A stretch of DNA of 64,000 bases from the NCBI RefSeq assembly GCF_017876315.1, contig NZ_JAGINU010000001.1, positions 5,952,001 through 6,016,000 of the forward strand, in the 5' to 3' direction. The translations under genes were made by a program, and so were the position numbers. Below, piece after piece: positions 44,254 through 54,145 of the stretch (its first letter is position 1; every line of letters starts with the position of its first letter). This DNA comes from Pseudonocardia parietis (lineage in GTDB: Bacteria > Actinomycetota > Actinomycetes > Mycobacteriales > Pseudonocardiaceae). The notes under the pieces were generated by a model. It did not search any database. It was not told where the DNA came from and saw only the letters and a program-made list of their open reading frames with translations.

Positions 44254-47200
44254 GTGAGCGCACTCGACGGCTTCTCGCCCGCCACCCGCCAGTGGTTCGA
44301 GGGCGCCTTCGCCGCGCCCACCACAGCGCAGGAAGGCGCCTGGACGGCTGCGCAGCGCGGGCAGAACGCCCTCGTCGTGGCCCCGACCGGCTCCGGCAAG
44401 ACGCTGGCCGCGTTCCTGTGGGCCCTCGACCGGCTGGCGGCCGAACCGGTCCCCGCGGAGCCGAAGCACCGGTGCCGGGTCCTCTACGTCTCCCCGCTCA
44501 AGGCTCTCGCCGTCGACGTGCAGCGCAACCTTCGCTCCCCGCTCACCGGGATTCGGCAGGCCGCACAGCGGCTCGGGGCCCCGCCGCCCGACATCACCGT
44601 CGGGATGCGCACCGGCGACACCCCGGCCGACGAGCGCCGGCAGTTCCAGCGCACCCCGCCGGACGTCCTGGTGACGACCCCGGAGTCGCTGTTCCTGCTG
44701 CTCACCTCGGCCGCACGGGAGTCGCTGCGCGGGGTGTCGACCGTGATCCTGGACGAGGTGCACGCGGTCGCCGGCACCAAGCGCGGCGCGCACCTGGCGC
44801 TGTCACTCGAGCGCCTGGAGGAGATCACCCGGATATCGCCGCAGCGCATCGGTCTGTCCGCGACCGTCCGCCCGGTCGACGAGGTGTCCACGTTCCTGTC
44901 CGGGACCCGGCCGGTGGAGGTCGTGGCGCCGAGCACACCGAAGACGATCCGGGTCGAGGTGCAGGTCCCGGTACCGGATCTCGCCGCGCTGGACGAGCGC
45001 CCCGCGCCGGGCAGTACCGACGAGGAGGTCGTCGGGTCGGCCGCGGGCACCGCGCGGAGACCCTCGATCTGGCCGGCGGTCGAGGAGCGGCTCCTCGGGC
45101 TGGTCCGCGAGCACCGCTCGACGATCGTGTTCGCCAACTCGCGGCGGCTCGCGGAGCGGCTGACCTCCCGGCTCAACGAGCTGGCCGCCGAGCAGGAGGA
45201 GGCCCGGGAGCTCGACGACACCGGCGACGTCCCCGGCGGTCCGGGTGCCGAGTTCCCGGCCGAGGCCGTCGGCCAGTCCGGGATCGGCGGCGGGGCGCCG
45301 GCGTCGGTCGCCAAGGCGCACCACGGCTCGATGTCCCGCGACCAGCGCACCCTCGTCGAGGAGGAGCTGAAGTCCGGGCTCCTGCCCTGCGTGGTCGCCA
45401 CGTCCAGCCTGGAGCTCGGCATCGACATGGGCGCGGTCGACCTGGTGGTGCAGGTCGAGGCACCGCCGTCGGTCGCGTCCGGGCTGCAGCGGGTCGGCCG
45501 CGCCGGGCACCAGGTGGGCGCGGTGTCCGAAGGTGTCGTGTTCCCCAAGTTCCGCGGCGACCTGGTGTCCTGCGCGGTGGTCGCCGAGCGGATGACGTCC
45601 GGTGCGATCGAGTCGACCCGGTATCCGCGCAACCCGCTCGACGTACTCGCCCAGCAGATCGTCGCCATGGTCGCGATGGAGCCGTGGCAGCTGCCCGACC
45701 TCGCCGCCGCCGTGCGGCGGGCCGCACCGTTCGCCGCGCTGCCGGACTCCGCGCTGCACTCGGTGCTCGACATGCTCGCCGGGCGGTACCCGTCGGAGGA
45801 GTTCGGCGAGCTCCGCGCCCGGATCACCTGGGACCGGGTCACCGACGAGCTCCGCGGCCGGCCCGGCGCGCAGCGGCTCGCGGTGACCTCCGGTGGGACG
45901 ATCCCGGACCGCGGCCTGTTCACGGTGATGACCCCGGGCGGCGCCGACGGCGCGGGTTCACGGGTGGGCGAGCTCGACGAGGAGATGGTCTACGAGTCCC
46001 GGGTCGGCGACACGTTCCTGCTGGGTACGTCGTCGTGGCGGGTCGAGGACATCACGCACGACCGCGTCATCGTCACCCCGGCGCCCGGGGTGCCCGCCCG
46101 GATGCCGTTCTGGAAGGGCGAGTCGATCGGACGGCCGCTCGAGCTGGGCCGGGCGGTCGGCGCGTTCGTGCGGGAGATGTCCGGGCTCGCCGAGGGCGCC
46201 GCCCGGGAGCGGGCCTCGGCCGCCGGGCTCGACGAGTGGGCCTGCGACAACCTGCTCTCCTACCTGCGCGAGCAGCGCGAGGCGACCCGGCAGGTCCCCA
46301 GCGACCGCACGATCCTGGTGGAACGCTTCCGCGACGAGCTGGGTGACTGGCGCCTGGTGGTGCACTCACCGTTCGGTGCACAGGTGAACGGCCCGTGGGC
46401 GCTCGCGATCGCCGCCCGGATGCGAGAACGGCGCGGGGTCGAGGTGAGCGCGTCCGGCGCCGACGACGGGATCGTGCTCCGGCTCCCGGACGCCGTCGAC
46501 GACTCCGGCTCCGAGGTGGTCCCGACCGCGGAGGACGTGCTGCTCGACCCGGGTGAGATCGAGCAGATCGTCGTCGCGGAGCTGGGGAACTCCGCGCTCT
46601 ACGCGTCCCGGTTCCGGGAGTGCGCGGCGCGGGCGCTGCTGCTCCCCCGCCGCGACCCGCGACGGCGCAGCCCGCTGTGGCAGCAGCGGCAGCGATCGGC
46701 ACAGCTGCTGGGCGTGGCCGGGAAGTTCGAGCAGTTCCCGATCACGCTCGAGGCGATGCGGGAGTGCGTGCAGGACGTCTACGACCTGCCCGGTCTGCGT
46801 GAGCTGATGGGCGATGTCGGGTCGCGGAAGGTGAAGGTCGCGGAGGTCGAGACGCCGCAGCCCTCGCCGTTCGCGCGCAGCCTGCTGTTCGGCTACGTCG
46901 GGATGTTCCTCTACGAGGCCGACGCACCACTGGCCGAGCGCCGGGCCGCGGCGCTGTCGCTGGACTCCACACTGCTGGCAGAGCTGCTCGGCTCGGAGGC
47001 GATCCGCGAGCTGCTCGACCCCGAGGTACTGGCCGAGGTCGAGGCACAGCTGCAGCGCACCGACCCGGACCGGCACGCCCGTGACATCGAGGGTGCCGCC
47101 GACCTGCTCCGGTTCGTCGGCGACCTCTCCGAGATCGACGGCCGGGCCCGCGGCATCGACCCCGCCTGGTTCGCCGAGCTGGAACGCACCCGGCGTGCCC

Positions 47201-49209
47201 TGCGGGTGCGGATCGCCGGGCAGGAGCGGTTCGTCGCCGTCGAGGACGCCGGCCGCATCCGGGACGCCCTCGGCACAGCGCTGCCGGTCGGCGTGCCGGA
47301 GGCGTTCACCGAGCCGGTGCCGGACCCGCTGGGCGATCTGGTGTTGCGCCATGCCCGCACGCACGGGCCCTTCACCGCCGCCGAGTGCGCCACCCGGTTC
47401 GGGCTGGGTGTCGCCGTGGTCGCCGGGGTGCTGGACCGGCTCACCGGGACCGGGCGGCTGGTCAAGGGCGAGCTGCGCCCGCAGGCGCTGGTGCCGGCCG
47501 GAACCCGCAACGAGATCGAGTACTGCGACACCGAGGTGCTGCGCAGGCTTCGGCGTGCGTCGCTGGCGAAGCTGCGGCACGAGGTCGAGCCGGTCGAGCA
47601 GCGTGCCCTGGGCCGGTTCCTGCCCGCCTGGCAGGGCGTGCAGGTGCATCCGGGCTCCGATCGCCGGGGGCGGGTGCGGCGCGCGCCGGGCGCCGAGGAC
47701 GTTCTCGGCGTCGTCGAGCAGCTCGCCGGGGCGCCGTTGCCCGCGAGCGCGGTCGAGTCGCTGATCCTGCCCGCCCGGCTCCCCGGCTACAGCCCGGCGT
47801 TGCTGGACGAGCTGACCGCGGCCGGTGAGGTCACCTGGGCCGGGTGCGGCGCGCTCGCCGGGCAGGACGGTTGGCTGGCGCTCGCGCCCGCCGACGTCGC
47901 GGATCTGCTGCTGCCCGCGCCCGATCTGGACACCGCGGGTACGCCGCTGCACACCGCGGTGCTCGCCGCGCTCGGCCTGGCCGACCCGGCCGCGCTGACC
48001 GATCCGGACCTCGCGGCGGAGCAGGCGGACGGTGCGCTGTTCTTCCGCGAGCTCGCCACCCGGGCCGGGCTGACGCTCAAGGAGCAGGACGAACCCGCCC
48101 CGTCCGACGACGACGTCGTCGCCGCGATCTGGGACCTGGTCTGGGCCGGGGCCCTGACCAACGACACGCTCGGCCCGCTGCGCGCCCGGCTGTCCGGGAG
48201 CGGGAACCGGCGCGGCGCCGCCGGTCGGCAGGGCGGCGCGCACCGCGCGGGCCGGCGGGCTCCGCGCGGCCGGTACGCACAGCTGCGGGCGGGGCGGCCG
48301 TCGATGCCGAGCCGGAGCGGCCCGCCCTCGGTGGGCGGGCGCTGGTCGGTCGCGGTGCCGCGGGAGCCGGACCCGACGCGGCGGGCGCACGCCGCGGCGG
48401 AGGCCTTCCTCGAGCGGCACGGCGTGCTGACCCGCGGGGCGCTGGGCACCGAGCGGGTGAGCGGCGGGTTCGCGGGGGTCTACAAGGTGCTCCGCGCGAT
48501 GGAGGAGTCCGGGCGGTGCCGGCGCGGCTACGTCGTCGAGGGGCTCGGTGCCGCACAGTTCGCGGTGCCCGGTGCGATCGACCGGGTCCGGGCCATGGCC
48601 GGTCCGGACGGGCCGGTACCGAGCGGCCGGCACGGCGCCCCGACCGGGTCCGGCGAGGATCCCGGTGCCGACGAACCCGGTGCCGACCGCTCCGCCGATC
48701 CGGTGCCCGACCCGTATGCCGGCGTGCCTGACGACCTGCGCCGCCCCACGACGTTCCCGGGGTCCGGCGCGGGCCGGTACGACGAATTCGACGGTGGCGC
48801 AGGCCGGAGCCCTCACACCCCCCGGGACGCCTGGCGGTCACTGTCCCGGGTCGTACTGGCCGCCGCCGACCCGGCCCAGCCCTACGGCGCGGCGCTGGCC
48901 TGGCCGGAGACCGTCGGCGAGACCAAACACCGGCCCGGCCGGAAGGCGGGCGCGCTGGTCACCCTCGTCGACGGCACACCCGCGCTGTACGTCGAGCGGG
49001 GCGGGAAGTCGCTGCTGTCGTTCACCTCCGACCACGACGAGCTCCGCGCCGGCGCGGAGGCGCTGGCGGGCGCGGTGCACGAGGGCTGGCTCGGATCCCT
49101 CGCGGTCGAACGTGCGGACGGCCAGGACTCGCTGGCGTCCGAGCTGTCCGTGGTGCTCACCGAGGCCGGGTTCCGGGTGACTCCGAAGGGACTGCGGCTG
49201 CGGGCGTGA
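44254..49209 (+). CDS. lhr: ATP-dependent helicase Lhr
   Basis: A 1651-residue superfamily-2 helicase, the 'large helicase-related' protein. Motif I VVAPTGSGKT (41-50), DEVH box VILDEVHAVAGTKRGAH, motif III SATVRPVD, motif VI LQRVGRAGHQVG. After the helicase core comes the long Lhr C-terminal region (winged helices and the Lhr-specific domain). A 60-residue Pro/Asp/Gly-rich insert (about 1455-1515) precedes the last conserved block. It unwinds DNA-RNA hybrids and mycobacterial Lhr is DNA-damage induced. Mycobacteria have the same lhr-nei pairing. The start is GTG 44254; ATG 44242 is possible. Confidence 0.94.
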   Translation: MSALDGFSPATRQWFEGAFAAPTTAQEGAWTAAQRGQNALVVAPTGSGKTLAAFLWALDRLAAEPVPAEPKHRCRVLYVSPLKALAVDVQRNLRSPLTGIRQAAQRLGAPPPDITVGMRTGDTPADERRQFQRTPPDVLVTTPESLFLLLTSAARESLRGVSTVILDEVHAVAGTKRGAHLALSLERLEEITRISPQRIGLSATVRPVDEVSTFLSGTRPVEVVAPSTPKTIRVEVQVPVPDLAALDERPAPGSTDEEVVGSAAGTARRPSIWPAVEERLLGLVREHRSTIVFANSRRLAERLTSRLNELAAEQEEARELDDTGDVPGGPGAEFPAEAVGQSGIGGGAPASVAKAHHGSMSRDQRTLVEEELKSGLLPCVVATSSLELGIDMGAVDLVVQVEAPPSVASGLQRVGRAGHQVGAVSEGVVFPKFRGDLVSCAVVAERMTSGAIESTRYPRNPLDVLAQQIVAMVAMEPWQLPDLAAAVRRAAPFAALPDSALHSVLDMLAGRYPSEEFGELRARITWDRVTDELRGRPGAQRLAVTSGGTIPDRGLFTVMTPGGADGAGSRVGELDEEMVYESRVGDTFLLGTSSWRVEDITHDRVIVTPAPGVPARMPFWKGESIGRPLELGRAVGAFVREMSGLAEGAARERASAAGLDEWACDNLLSYLREQREATRQVPSDRTILVERFRDELGDWRLVVHSPFGAQVNGPWALAIAARMRERRGVEVSASGADDGIVLRLPDAVDDSGSEVVPTAEDVLLDPGEIEQIVVAELGNSALYASRFRECAARALLLPRRDPRRRSPLWQQRQRSAQLLGVAGKFEQFPITLEAMRECVQDVYDLPGLRELMGDVGSRKVKVAEVETPQPSPFARSLLFGYVGMFLYEADAPLAERRAAALSLDSTLLAELLGSEAIRELLDPEVLAEVEAQLQRTDPDRHARDIEGAADLLRFVGDLSEIDGRARGIDPAWFAELERTRRALRVRIAGQERFVAVEDAGRIRDALGTALPVGVPEAFTEPVPDPLGDLVLRHARTHGPFTAAECATRFGLGVAVVAGVLDRLTGTGRLVKGELRPQALVPAGTRNEIEYCDTEVLRRLRRASLAKLRHEVEPVEQRALGRFLPAWQGVQVHPGSDRRGRVRRAPGAEDVLGVVEQLAGAPLPASAVESLILPARLPGYSPALLDELTAAGEVTWAGCGALAGQDGWLALAPADVADLLLPAPDLDTAGTPLHTAVLAALGLADPAALTDPDLAAEQADGALFFRELATRAGLTLKEQDEPAPSDDDVVAAIWDLVWAGALTNDTLGPLRARLSGSGNRRGAAGRQGGAHRAGRRAPRGRYAQLRAGRPSMPSRSGPPSVGGRWSVAVPREPDPTRRAHAAAEAFLERHGVLTRGALGTERVSGGFAGVYKVLRAMEESGRCRRGYVVEGLGAAQFAVPGAIDRVRAMAGPDGPVPSGRHGAPTGSGEDPGADEPGADRSADPVPDPYAGVPDDLRRPTTFPGSGAGRYDEFDGGAGRSPHTPRDAWRSLSRVVLAAADPAQPYGAALAWPETVGETKHRPGRKAGALVTLVDGTPALYVERGGKSLLSFTSDHDELRAGAEALAGAVHEGWLGSLAVERADGQDSLASELSVVLTEAGFRVTPKGLRLRA

Positions 49210-49288
49210 CGAGGCACTGCCGGTCGGTAGGGCGTGCCGGTCAGCGCGCTCATCGGTGCCCACACCGCGCGGTGGCACGATCACCGCC

Positions 49289-49684
49289 ATGATCCACCGC
49301 TCCCCCGACCACAGTCGCCGCGAGCGCCGTACGGCCCTTGCCCTGGCCGGCCTGCTCGGCACCGCCGCCGTCCTGCACGCGGCACGACCCGAGCCGTTCG
49401 ACTCGATCGTCCCGACGAGCCTTCCCGGCGAGCCGCGGTTCTGGACGTATGCGTCCGGGGTCGCCGAGGGTGCGGTGGCTGCGGCGCTCGCCTACCCGCG
49501 GACCCGGCGCGCCGGGGGCTGGGCCGCAACGAGGCTACTCACGGCGGTGTTCCCGGCGAACGTGTCGATGGCACTGCGCTCGAGCGGCAAGGCGCCGGGA
49601 TACCGGGCGATCGCGTGGGGCCGGCTTCCGCTGCAGGTGCCCCTGGTGCTGTGCGCGCTGCGGATCGCTCGCCGCCCACGCTGA
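49289..49684 (+). CDS. DoxX-like membrane protein
   Basis: A 131-residue protein with about four weak hydrophobic segments and the DoxX-family pattern FDSIVPTSLPGEPRFWTYASGVAEGAVAA. DoxX-like proteins are small membrane proteins, some linked to redox or thiosulfate metabolism; no activity can be assigned here. The ATG at 49289 (MIHRSPDHSRRERRTALALAG) follows a TGGCACGATCACC region without a clear site. Confidence 0.75.
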   Translation: MIHRSPDHSRRERRTALALAGLLGTAAVLHAARPEPFDSIVPTSLPGEPRFWTYASGVAEGAVAAALAYPRTRRAGGWAATRLLTAVFPANVSMALRSSGKAPGYRAIAWGRLPLQVPLVLCALRIARRPR

Positions 49685-49915
49685 CGCCCGGAGCGGGACG
49701 GCGACGAGCCGCCACCGCTGCGACAACGCGCGACGCGGCGACACGGGCAGTCCCCAAACCGGCCGTGTCCGACGCCGCCGCGGGAACGACGGTCCGGCGG
49801 TCGACGAAAGTCGCACACCCTCGCGACGAAGGCCCGGCACACCTCGACGGACGACCGCAGCGCGGATCGGCCGAGCACGGTGCACTGGGCCGGCGACCAC
49901 GACGAGGGGGCCACC

Positions 49916-51406
49916 ATGACGACCGTCCTGCCGCCCCTACAGGTCGGCTCACAGGTGCCGCGGCTCGCCCGGTGGCCGGTCGGCCTGGTCACGGCCGTCG
50001 TCGCCACGGTCCACCTCGTCTCCGGTTCGGTCGGCCGCGGCTACTGGTTCGACGAGGCGCTGATGCTGGCGATCGGCCGCCACCACCTGGACTGGGGTTC
50101 CGCCGACCAGCCGCCGCTCGCACCGGCGATCGCGTGGCTCGCCGACACGGTCGCACCGGGATCGATCGCGGTGCTGCGGATCGTCCCGTCGCTGGCGACC
50201 GCCGGCGCCGTGCTCGTCGCCGCGCTGATCGCCCGGGAGCTCGGCGGCGACCGGCGGGCGCAGACGCTCACCGCGCTCGCCCAGGCCACCGGACTCTGGG
50301 CCACGCTCGCCGGGCACTGGCTGACCCCCTACACCCTGGAACCGCTCGGCTGGCTGCTGATCGTCTGGCTGCTGGTGCGCTGGATCCGGCTGCGCGAGGA
50401 CCGGCTGCTGCTGGTCATCGGCCCGGTACTCGGCCTCGCCGCGCAGACCAAGTTCCAGGTGATCCTCTTCGCTGCGGTGTTGCTGGCCGCGGTACTCGCC
50501 ATCGGGCCGCGGGGGCTGCTGGGCCGGCCGGCGCTGTGGGTGTCCGCCCTGGTCGGGGCCCTGATAGCCGCACCGACCCTCATCTGGCAGGCGATGCACG
50601 GCTGGCCGCAGCTGCAGATGGGGGCCGTCGTCGCCTCCGAGGCCGAGGCGCTGTCCGGGGGCCGCCCCGGGACCGCGCTCGGGCTGCTCTGGCTGGCCGG
50701 GCCGGTCGGTCTGGTGCTCGTCGTCGCCGGGCTGGTGTTCGCGGTGGCCGACCGCCGGTTGCGCCCGTACGCGTTCCTGGCACTGACCTTCGTGGCGCTG
50801 TGGGCGTTGTTCGTGATCACCGCCGGGCGGCCGTACTACCTCAACGGGCTGCACGGAGCGCTCGCGGCGCTCGGCGCGATCGGGTTCCAGCACCGGCGCG
50901 AGACCGGGCACCGGAGGCTCTCCTGGATCGTGTGGCCCGGCGCCGCGCTGTCGGTCGCCGCCGCGGCGGCGATCGTTCCGCTCACCGCGATGCTGTCCGC
51001 CCCGGGTGTGCAGAACGGCGTGATCGCCGGCGTCCGGCAGGCCTGGTCGGCGCTGCCGGCCGAGGAACGCTCCCGGACCGTCGTCATCTCCGGCTCCTAC
51101 ATCTGGGCCGCCTACCTGGACACCGCACCACCGGGAACCGAGCTTCCCCCGGTGCACAGCGGCAACCGCAGCTACGGCTACTTCGGGCCCCCGCCCGACG
51201 ACCGCGACGTCGTGATCTTCGTGGGGCTGGATCCGGCGCAGCTGGCCCCGGTCGTCACCGGCCTGCAGCTGGCCGGAACGTCCGGGTCGGGTGACACCCT
51301 GCTCCCGCCGGGCGCCGAGGCAGGGGCCCCGGTGTGGACCGGTGGGACCGCGCAACGGCCGTGGTCCGAGGTCTGGCCCGAGCTGCGGACGCTCCACGTG
51401 GGCTGA
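49916..51406 (+). CDS. GT-C glycosyltransferase (ArnT/PMT-like, GT39 or GT83)
   Basis: A 496-residue membrane glycosyltransferase with roughly ten to eleven helices. The first extracellular loop carries the acidic motif YWFDEALMLAIGRHHLDWG...DQPPLAPAIAWLAD typical of polyprenyl-phosphate-sugar-using enzymes. Further motifs GLAAQTKFQVILFA and GRPYYLNGLHGALAALGAIG. The C-terminal 150 residues are an external domain. The acceptor is unknown; mannosyl or arabinosyl transfer are possibilities. ATG 49916 has GAGGGGG upstream. The 230 bases before it hold nothing recognisable. Confidence 0.85.
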   Translation: MTTVLPPLQVGSQVPRLARWPVGLVTAVVATVHLVSGSVGRGYWFDEALMLAIGRHHLDWGSADQPPLAPAIAWLADTVAPGSIAVLRIVPSLATAGAVLVAALIARELGGDRRAQTLTALAQATGLWATLAGHWLTPYTLEPLGWLLIVWLLVRWIRLREDRLLLVIGPVLGLAAQTKFQVILFAAVLLAAVLAIGPRGLLGRPALWVSALVGALIAAPTLIWQAMHGWPQLQMGAVVASEAEALSGGRPGTALGLLWLAGPVGLVLVVAGLVFAVADRRLRPYAFLALTFVALWALFVITAGRPYYLNGLHGALAALGAIGFQHRRETGHRRLSWIVWPGAALSVAAAAAIVPLTAMLSAPGVQNGVIAGVRQAWSALPAEERSRTVVISGSYIWAAYLDTAPPGTELPPVHSGNRSYGYFGPPPDDRDVVIFVGLDPAQLAPVVTGLQLAGTSGSGDTLLPPGAEAGAPVWTGGTAQRPWSEVWPELRTLHVG

Positions 51407-51431
51407 CCGGCACGCGGGTAGCGTCGGCGCC

Positions 51432-52280
51432 GTGCCCGAGGGAGACACCGTCTACCTGGCCGGCAGGCGGCTGCACGCCGCGCTGGCCTCGCACCGGCTC
51501 GTCAGCGGGGAGCTCCGGCACCCGAGGCTGGTGCAGCACGACCTGGCCGGGCTGACCGTCACCGGCGTCGGATCCGTCGGCAAGCACCTGTTCACCCGGT
51601 TCGACGACGGCCGCAGCCTGCACAGCCACTTCCGGATGGACGGGGCCTGGCACCTCTACCGGCCCGCCGCGCGATGGCACCGGCCCGCGCACGAGGCACG
51701 CGCCGTCCTGGAGACCGCGGACCGGGTGGCCGTCGGGTTCGCCCTGCACGACCTGGAACTGCTGCTCACCGCCGAGGAGCACGCCCTCGTCGGACACCTC
51801 GGACCGGATCTCCTCGATCCCGACTGGGGTGAGGCACACGCGGCCGAGGCACTGCGCCGGATGTCCGCCCGGAGCGCCCACGAGCTCGGCCTCGTGCTGC
51901 TGGAGCAGCGGGTCATGGCCGGGCTGGGGAACCTCTACCGCAACGACATCTGTTTCCTGCTCGGGCTGACGCCGTGGGTGCCGGTGCGCGAGGTCCCGGA
52001 CCTGCCGGGCGTGATCGCCCTGGCCCACCGGCTGCTCTCGTCCAACAAGGACCGTCCGGAGCAGACGACGACGGGGTCGCTCGCCGCGGGCGAGGCACAC
52101 TGGGTGTTCGAACGTGCGGGACGGCCGTGCCGGCGCTGCGGGACCCGGATCCGGACCGCGGACCAGGGTGAACCGCCCTACGCCCGCGTCACCTACTGGT
52201 GTCCACGCTGCCAGCGGGGCCCCGCGCCCCGCCCGGTCCGTCGCCACACCGGCCCGCGCCGCGGCGTGCCCGGCCGCTGA
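51432..52280 (+). CDS. nei: Endonuclease VIII-like DNA glycosylase Nei
   Basis: A 282-residue Fpg/Nei glycosylase and AP lyase. After removal of the initiator Met, Pro and Glu (PEGDTVY) are catalytic. The helix-two-turn-helix is LGNLYRNDICFLLG; the zinc finger is CRRCGTRI...CPRCQ. It removes oxidised bases. GTG 51432 is fixed by the invariant PEG start. It lies 26 bases after the glycosyltransferase; pairing with lhr matches Rv3296-Rv3297. Confidence 0.93.
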   Translation: MPEGDTVYLAGRRLHAALASHRLVSGELRHPRLVQHDLAGLTVTGVGSVGKHLFTRFDDGRSLHSHFRMDGAWHLYRPAARWHRPAHEARAVLETADRVAVGFALHDLELLLTAEEHALVGHLGPDLLDPDWGEAHAAEALRRMSARSAHELGLVLLEQRVMAGLGNLYRNDICFLLGLTPWVPVREVPDLPGVIALAHRLLSSNKDRPEQTTTGSLAAGEAHWVFERAGRPCRRCGTRIRTADQGEPPYARVTYWCPRCQRGPAPRPVRRHTGPRRGVPGR

Positions 52281-52299
52281 ACCCGCACTCACGCGCCCA

Positions 52300-52367
52300 C
52301 CTCACACCCCTTGCCTCGACTTCACACCTGTTGCAGACGGTGTGAGGTCGAGGCAAGGGGTGTGAGG
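52300..52367. repeat. 29-bp near-perfect inverted repeat
   Basis: Arms 52300-52328 and 52339-52367 pair with one mismatch around a 10-base loop (TGTTGCAGAC), a very stable hairpin 20 bases after nei. The inner part GTGTGAGGTCGAGG resembles GTGCGAGGTCGA of the block at 39330-39440. It can act as the nei terminator or be a dispersed intergenic element. Degenerate GAGG repeats continue to about 52460. Confidence 0.85.
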
Positions 52368-52484
52368 CGGGGCGAGGTCGGGGGCGACGGTGAGGCACGA
52401 GGTGCGAGGTCCGGGCGCGGGGGCGAGGCCGGGGGGTGAGGCGCGAGGCGCGAGTCCGGGCGACGGCCCGGCCTCGGACACGAC

Positions 52485-52515
52485 GACGCCGCCGGAGCTG
52501 AGCTCCGGCGGCGTC
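52485..52515. terminator. Terminator downstream of pspA
   Basis: A perfect 15-bp inverted repeat (GACGCCGCCGGAGCT and its complement) with one intervening base; the practical hairpin has about 13 pairs. It lies 19 bases after the pspA stop. Confidence 0.8.
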
Positions 52516-52533
52516 GATCGGTGCTGGACCGGC

Positions 52534-53385
52534 TCAGGCGGTGCCGGGCTGCTGCTGGTTCTGCTGCGTCGGCTGCTGGGCCGGCGCCGGCGAGGACGGC
52601 AGCTGCTGGGTGCTCTGCTCACCCTGGCCGACCTGCGGGGCCTGCTGCCCACCGGCGATCGGGGTCCCGGACATCGACGCCCGGATCTGGTCCAGGCGCG
52701 ACGAGCCGGCCATGTCGGTGGTCGACTGCTGGACCTCGAGCATCCGGCCCTGCACGGAGTTCTGCGCGAGATCGGCCGAACCGAGCGCGTTGGCGTACCG
52801 CTTCTCGATCTTGTCGCGAACCTCGTCCAGGGACGGGGCGTTGCGCGGCGCGGACAGCTCGCTCATCTGCTGCAGCGACTTCGCGGCCTGTTCCTGCATC
52901 TTGGCCTGCTCGAGCTGGCTGAGCAGCTTGGTCCGCTCGGCGATCTTCTGCTGCAGCACCATCGAGTTCCGCTCGACGGCCTGCTTGGCCTGCTCGGCGG
53001 CACCGATGGACTGGTCGTGCAGCGTCTTGAGGTCCTCGACGCCCTGCTCCGCCGTCACGAGCTGGGTCGCGAACATCTGGGCGGACTGCTCGTACTGCTG
53101 GGCCTTCTGCTCGTCGCCCTGTGACCGGGCCTGGTCGGCGAGGACGAGTGCCTGCCTGGCCGAGGACTGCAGCTTCTCGATCTCCCCCAGCTGCCGGTTC
53201 AGCTTCATCTCCAGCTGCCGCTGGTTGCCGATCACCGCCGCCGCCTGCTGGGACAGCTGCTGGTGCTGGCGTTGGGCGTCTTCGATGGCCTGCTGGATCT
53301 GCACCTTCGGGTCCGCGTGCTCGTCCACCTTCGACGAGAACAGGGCCATCAGGTAGCTCCAGGCCTTGGTGAATCCGTTGGCCAT
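52534..53385 (-). CDS. pspA: Phage-shock protein A / IM30 family
   Basis: A 283-residue ESCRT-III-like protein. Residues 1-225 are a PspA coiled coil, starting with an amphipathic helix (MANGFTKAWSYLMALFSSK) that binds stressed membranes; DPKVQIQQAIEDAQRQHQQL is a family hallmark. The tail of about 50 residues is Gln/Pro/Ala-rich. It matches Rv2744c, which protects the envelope. Upstream of it on the same strand is clgR, its known activator in mycobacteria; the 198 bases between hold a 6-bp-arm hairpin (CTGGCA / TGCCAG). Confidence 0.93.
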   Translation of the reverse strand: MANGFTKAWSYLMALFSSKVDEHADPKVQIQQAIEDAQRQHQQLSQQAAAVIGNQRQLEMKLNRQLGEIEKLQSSARQALVLADQARSQGDEQKAQQYEQSAQMFATQLVTAEQGVEDLKTLHDQSIGAAEQAKQAVERNSMVLQQKIAERTKLLSQLEQAKMQEQAAKSLQQMSELSAPRNAPSLDEVRDKIEKRYANALGSADLAQNSVQGRMLEVQQSTTDMAGSSRLDQIRASMSGTPIAGGQQAPQVGQGEQSTQQLPSSPAPAQQPTQQNQQQPGTA

Positions 53386-53583
53386 CTTTTCCGCCTACCT
53401 CCGGTGGGGCTCGCTCACGACGGTGCCCGTTGGTCGAACGGGCGCACCGGGCCCGGCCTGTCCCGCGATCCCCCCGCGGTCGGCGTATGCGCTCCGGCCC
53501 TCTCCATCCTGGCATCACTGCCAGTACGCGCGCACCATACCGTGGCGATCCGGAAGAGGATCCGGGGAGCGCCGAAAAGCCGA

Positions 53584-53952
53584 TCAGGCAGCGGAGGCGA
53601 CCGGGCCGCCGGAGGATGCTGGCGCGGTCACCGGCGAGCCGGGGCGCCCGGCGAGGCGCAGCTCCGCGTGCCGCTGGCCGATCGGGACCAGGACGTCGTC
53701 GCGGGTGCGCAGCGCGGCGTCCGTCGCCGACGCCATCTCGACGGCCACCGAGGTCAGCAGGTCGGGAACCGTGACACCCAGTGCCTCACAGATCGAGGCG
53801 AGGAGCTCGCTGGAGGGTTCCTTGCGGCCGCGCTCGACCTCGGACAGGTACCCGAGGCTGACCCGCGCCGCACGCGAGATGTCGCGCAGCGTGCGCCGGC
53901 GCGCGGTCCGCGCCTGCCGCAGCCCGCTGCCGATCGCTTCACGCAGCAGCAT
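53584..53952 (-). CDS. clgR: ClgR transcriptional activator
   Basis: A 122-residue XRE-type HTH regulator. The HTH is LRQARTARRRTLRDISRAARVSLGYLSEVERGRKEPSSELL, the ClgR hallmark, followed by ICEALGVTVPDLL and a disordered tail. ClgR activates clp protease genes and, in mycobacteria, pspA. The ATG at 53952 has GAGGAGG upstream. The start and a box at 54085-54101 fit autoregulation. Longer readings upstream are unconserved. Confidence 0.93.
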   Translation of the reverse strand: MLLREAIGSGLRQARTARRRTLRDISRAARVSLGYLSEVERGRKEPSSELLASICEALGVTVPDLLTSVAVEMASATDAALRTRDDVLVPIGQRHAELRLAGRPGSPVTAPASSGGPVASAA

Positions 53953-54084
53953 GTGCCCTCCTCGACTCGTCCCACCGGGATCACCGGTACCGGCGCGGAC
54001 CGGCGAAGGACGCGGCCCGGGCCCGGTGCGAATCACCGTACCGACTTCCGGGCCCCCACCGCGCGGCCGAGCGCCGATCACCGT

Positions 54085-54101
54085 GTACGCCCACGGCGAA
54101 C
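54085..54101 (-). promoter_or_regulatory. ClgR operator-like palindrome
   Basis: On the minus strand GTTCGC-N5-GCGTAC (17 bp) agrees with the known ClgR site (CGC-N5-GCG core with A/T flanks). It lies 133-149 bases upstream of clgR, between it and pgsA. Confidence 0.65.
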
Positions 54102-54145
54102 ATCTCAACGCGCAGCGGCGCCGATCCAGTCCCGCCGGGCAGCGG

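Noticed and set aside
49685..49915. Possible small gene or RNA in the 231-base gap before the glycosyltransferase.
   Set aside because: No conserved frame, ribosome-binding site or tRNA-like structure was seen.
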